Source: JAFRXK01 sp045603305 (GTDB lineage: Bacteria; Bacillota; Clostridia; Lachnospirales; Lachnospiraceae). Taken from it: 14,364 nucleotides of DNA. This document shows positions 13,703-14,364 of this stretch, piece after piece (the first letter of the stretch is position 1; every line of letters begins with the position of its first letter). The DNA lies in NCBI GenBank assembly GCA_045603305.1, contig JAZULV010000138.1:1-14364 (forward strand). The letters run 5' to 3'. The translations under genes and the position numbers were made by a program. The notes under the pieces are model-generated. The model ran no database searches. It saw nothing but the letters and a program-made list of their open reading frames with translations, and was not told where the DNA came from.

Positions 13703-14364
13703 TATGCATCCACCTCTCTTCTATATACTTCAAGACTCCAAATTTTTTTCTTACAACTAGGACAAGTTAACTTTCTCATCTTTGGATTATGATTTGTCGA
13801 CAGAGCTTCCATTTTCTTTGGTTGAAATCTGGTATGGCATTCTGGACAAATATACTCTATCCGTTTGTACCAATAGTTTGCTAAAAAGACAGCACAAATA
13901 GTATACACTACCATAGTTACAAAAAATGGTATCCAAATTCCTTGTAATATACCAATAACAAAAGTTACAATTCCTGTGATTTCTACAGGAATTCCTACGA
14001 TTATCATTTTTTTGTACATTTTCTTTCTTTTTTCTTTTTCTTCCATAATTGACGATATGTCATGAATTGTTTTTTGAGAGCCATCCTTGAAAGAAGTCAA
14101 AAAATTTCCAATATTTTTTATTTTTTCTAATTGTTCTGTTTTTCTCTTAATATCCTCCTCAATATTTTTATTCTGCTCCTCAAGTAAAAGTTCAATTACT
14201 TTTTTTGACTCATCCGATTCCAATATTCCAGCAATATCCTTAATTGAAATATCCAAATCTCTCAAAAAACAAATTGTTTCCAATGTAGCAACATCCTTGT
14301 CAGAGAACAGTCTTCGCCCTCCCTCCGTCAAATCCGTTGGCACAAGAATACCTCTTTCATCATA
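13702..14364 (-). CDS. MerR-family regulator with membrane helices and zinc ribbon, N-terminus outside window
   Basis: The frame stays open to the right edge. Visible residues begin YDERGILVPTDLTEGGRRLF, the middle of a MerR winged helix-turn-helix, so roughly the first 20 residues are missing and the GTG at 14343 is an internal Val codon. In visible numbering (220 residues), the MerR DNA-binding domain ends near 48 and a charged dimerisation helix spans about 56-90. Two membrane helices lie at about 119-142 and 143-166. A C-terminal zinc ribbon follows, with CPEC (Cys173, Cys176) and CPSC (Cys201, Cys204). With two helices, both DNA-binding domain and ribbon would be cytoplasmic. This architecture replaces the usual small effector-binding C-terminus, so the signal may come from the membrane or from metal. 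It is cotranscribed with the CPBP protease gene. Confidence 0.88.
   Translation of the reverse strand, partial: YDERGILVPTDLTEGGRRLFSDKDVATLETICFLRDLDISIKDIAGILESDESKKVIELLLEEQNKNIEEDIKRKTEQLEKIKNIGNFLTSFKDGSQKTIHDISSIMEEKEKRKKMYKKMIIVGIPVEITGIVTFVIGILQGIWIPFFVTMVVYTICAVFLANYWYKRIEYICPECHTRFQPKKMEALSTNHNPKMRKLTCPSCKKKIWSLEVYRREVDA

Noticed and set aside
14341..14343. GTG at 14343 as the true start of the MerR gene
   Set aside because: The frame continues to the window edge with YDERGIL, part of the MerR helix-turn-helix motif, so the start lies outside.

Overview
The window looks like chromosomal DNA of a low-GC Firmicute, most likely a gut or rumen Clostridia of the Lachnospiraceae type. 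This rests on AT-rich intergenic DNA, strong AGGAGG/GAGG ribosome binding sites, and a secreted protein with Thr/Pro-rich linkers joining carbohydrate-binding modules. It also fits the familiar Firmicute gene set: a YkpA/YbiT-like ABC-F, an OmpR-type two-component system, TraX, and a MerR-CPBP pair. No phage, IS element, tRNA, rRNA or CRISPR array was seen.

Region 1 (1-4020, minus strand): the first codons of a gene run off the left edge, preceded by a probable promoter and a leader of about 190 nt. The leader carries three imperfect 37-39 bp hairpin repeats and a terminator-like hairpin next to the ribosome binding site. Then come an ABC-F ATPase with its own promoter and a response regulator/histidine kinase pair whose genes overlap by one base (TAATG).

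Region 2 (3993-8624): the response regulator is transcribed divergently from a 1464-residue secreted protein. Between them are four TTCTGAAA/TTTCAGAA elements: two direct repeats with 11 bp spacing, mirrored by two more. A -10 hexamer sits exactly 7 bp outside each end, so the control region is symmetric about base 4071. This is the arrangement expected if the regulator controls both itself and the secreted protein. That protein has a signal peptide, a Cthe_2159-like beta-helix carbohydrate-binding domain, a CARDB domain, four CBM6-like modules and a second CARDB domain. It has no recognised catalytic domain and no recognised cell-wall anchor. A strong terminator follows it.

Region 3 (8646-12705, plus strand): a compact probable operon of a SIMPL-domain protein, exodeoxyribonuclease III, a Uup-like ABC-F with C-terminal coiled coil, and a TraX-family membrane protein. 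Gaps are 4, 35 and 2 bp, and it ends at a bidirectional terminator. The first three genes suggest oxidative-stress and DNA-maintenance functions.

Region 4 (12815-14364, minus strand): a MerR-family regulator (N-terminus outside the window) carries two C-terminal transmembrane helices and a zinc ribbon. It overlaps by one base a CPBP-family intramembrane protease gene. The pairing of a membrane-tethered regulator with an intramembrane protease raises the untested possibility of regulated intramembrane proteolysis.

The best candidates for something undescribed are the symmetric promoter linking the two-component system to the non-catalytic polysaccharide-binding protein, the triple-hairpin leader at the left edge, and the MerR-CPBP pair.
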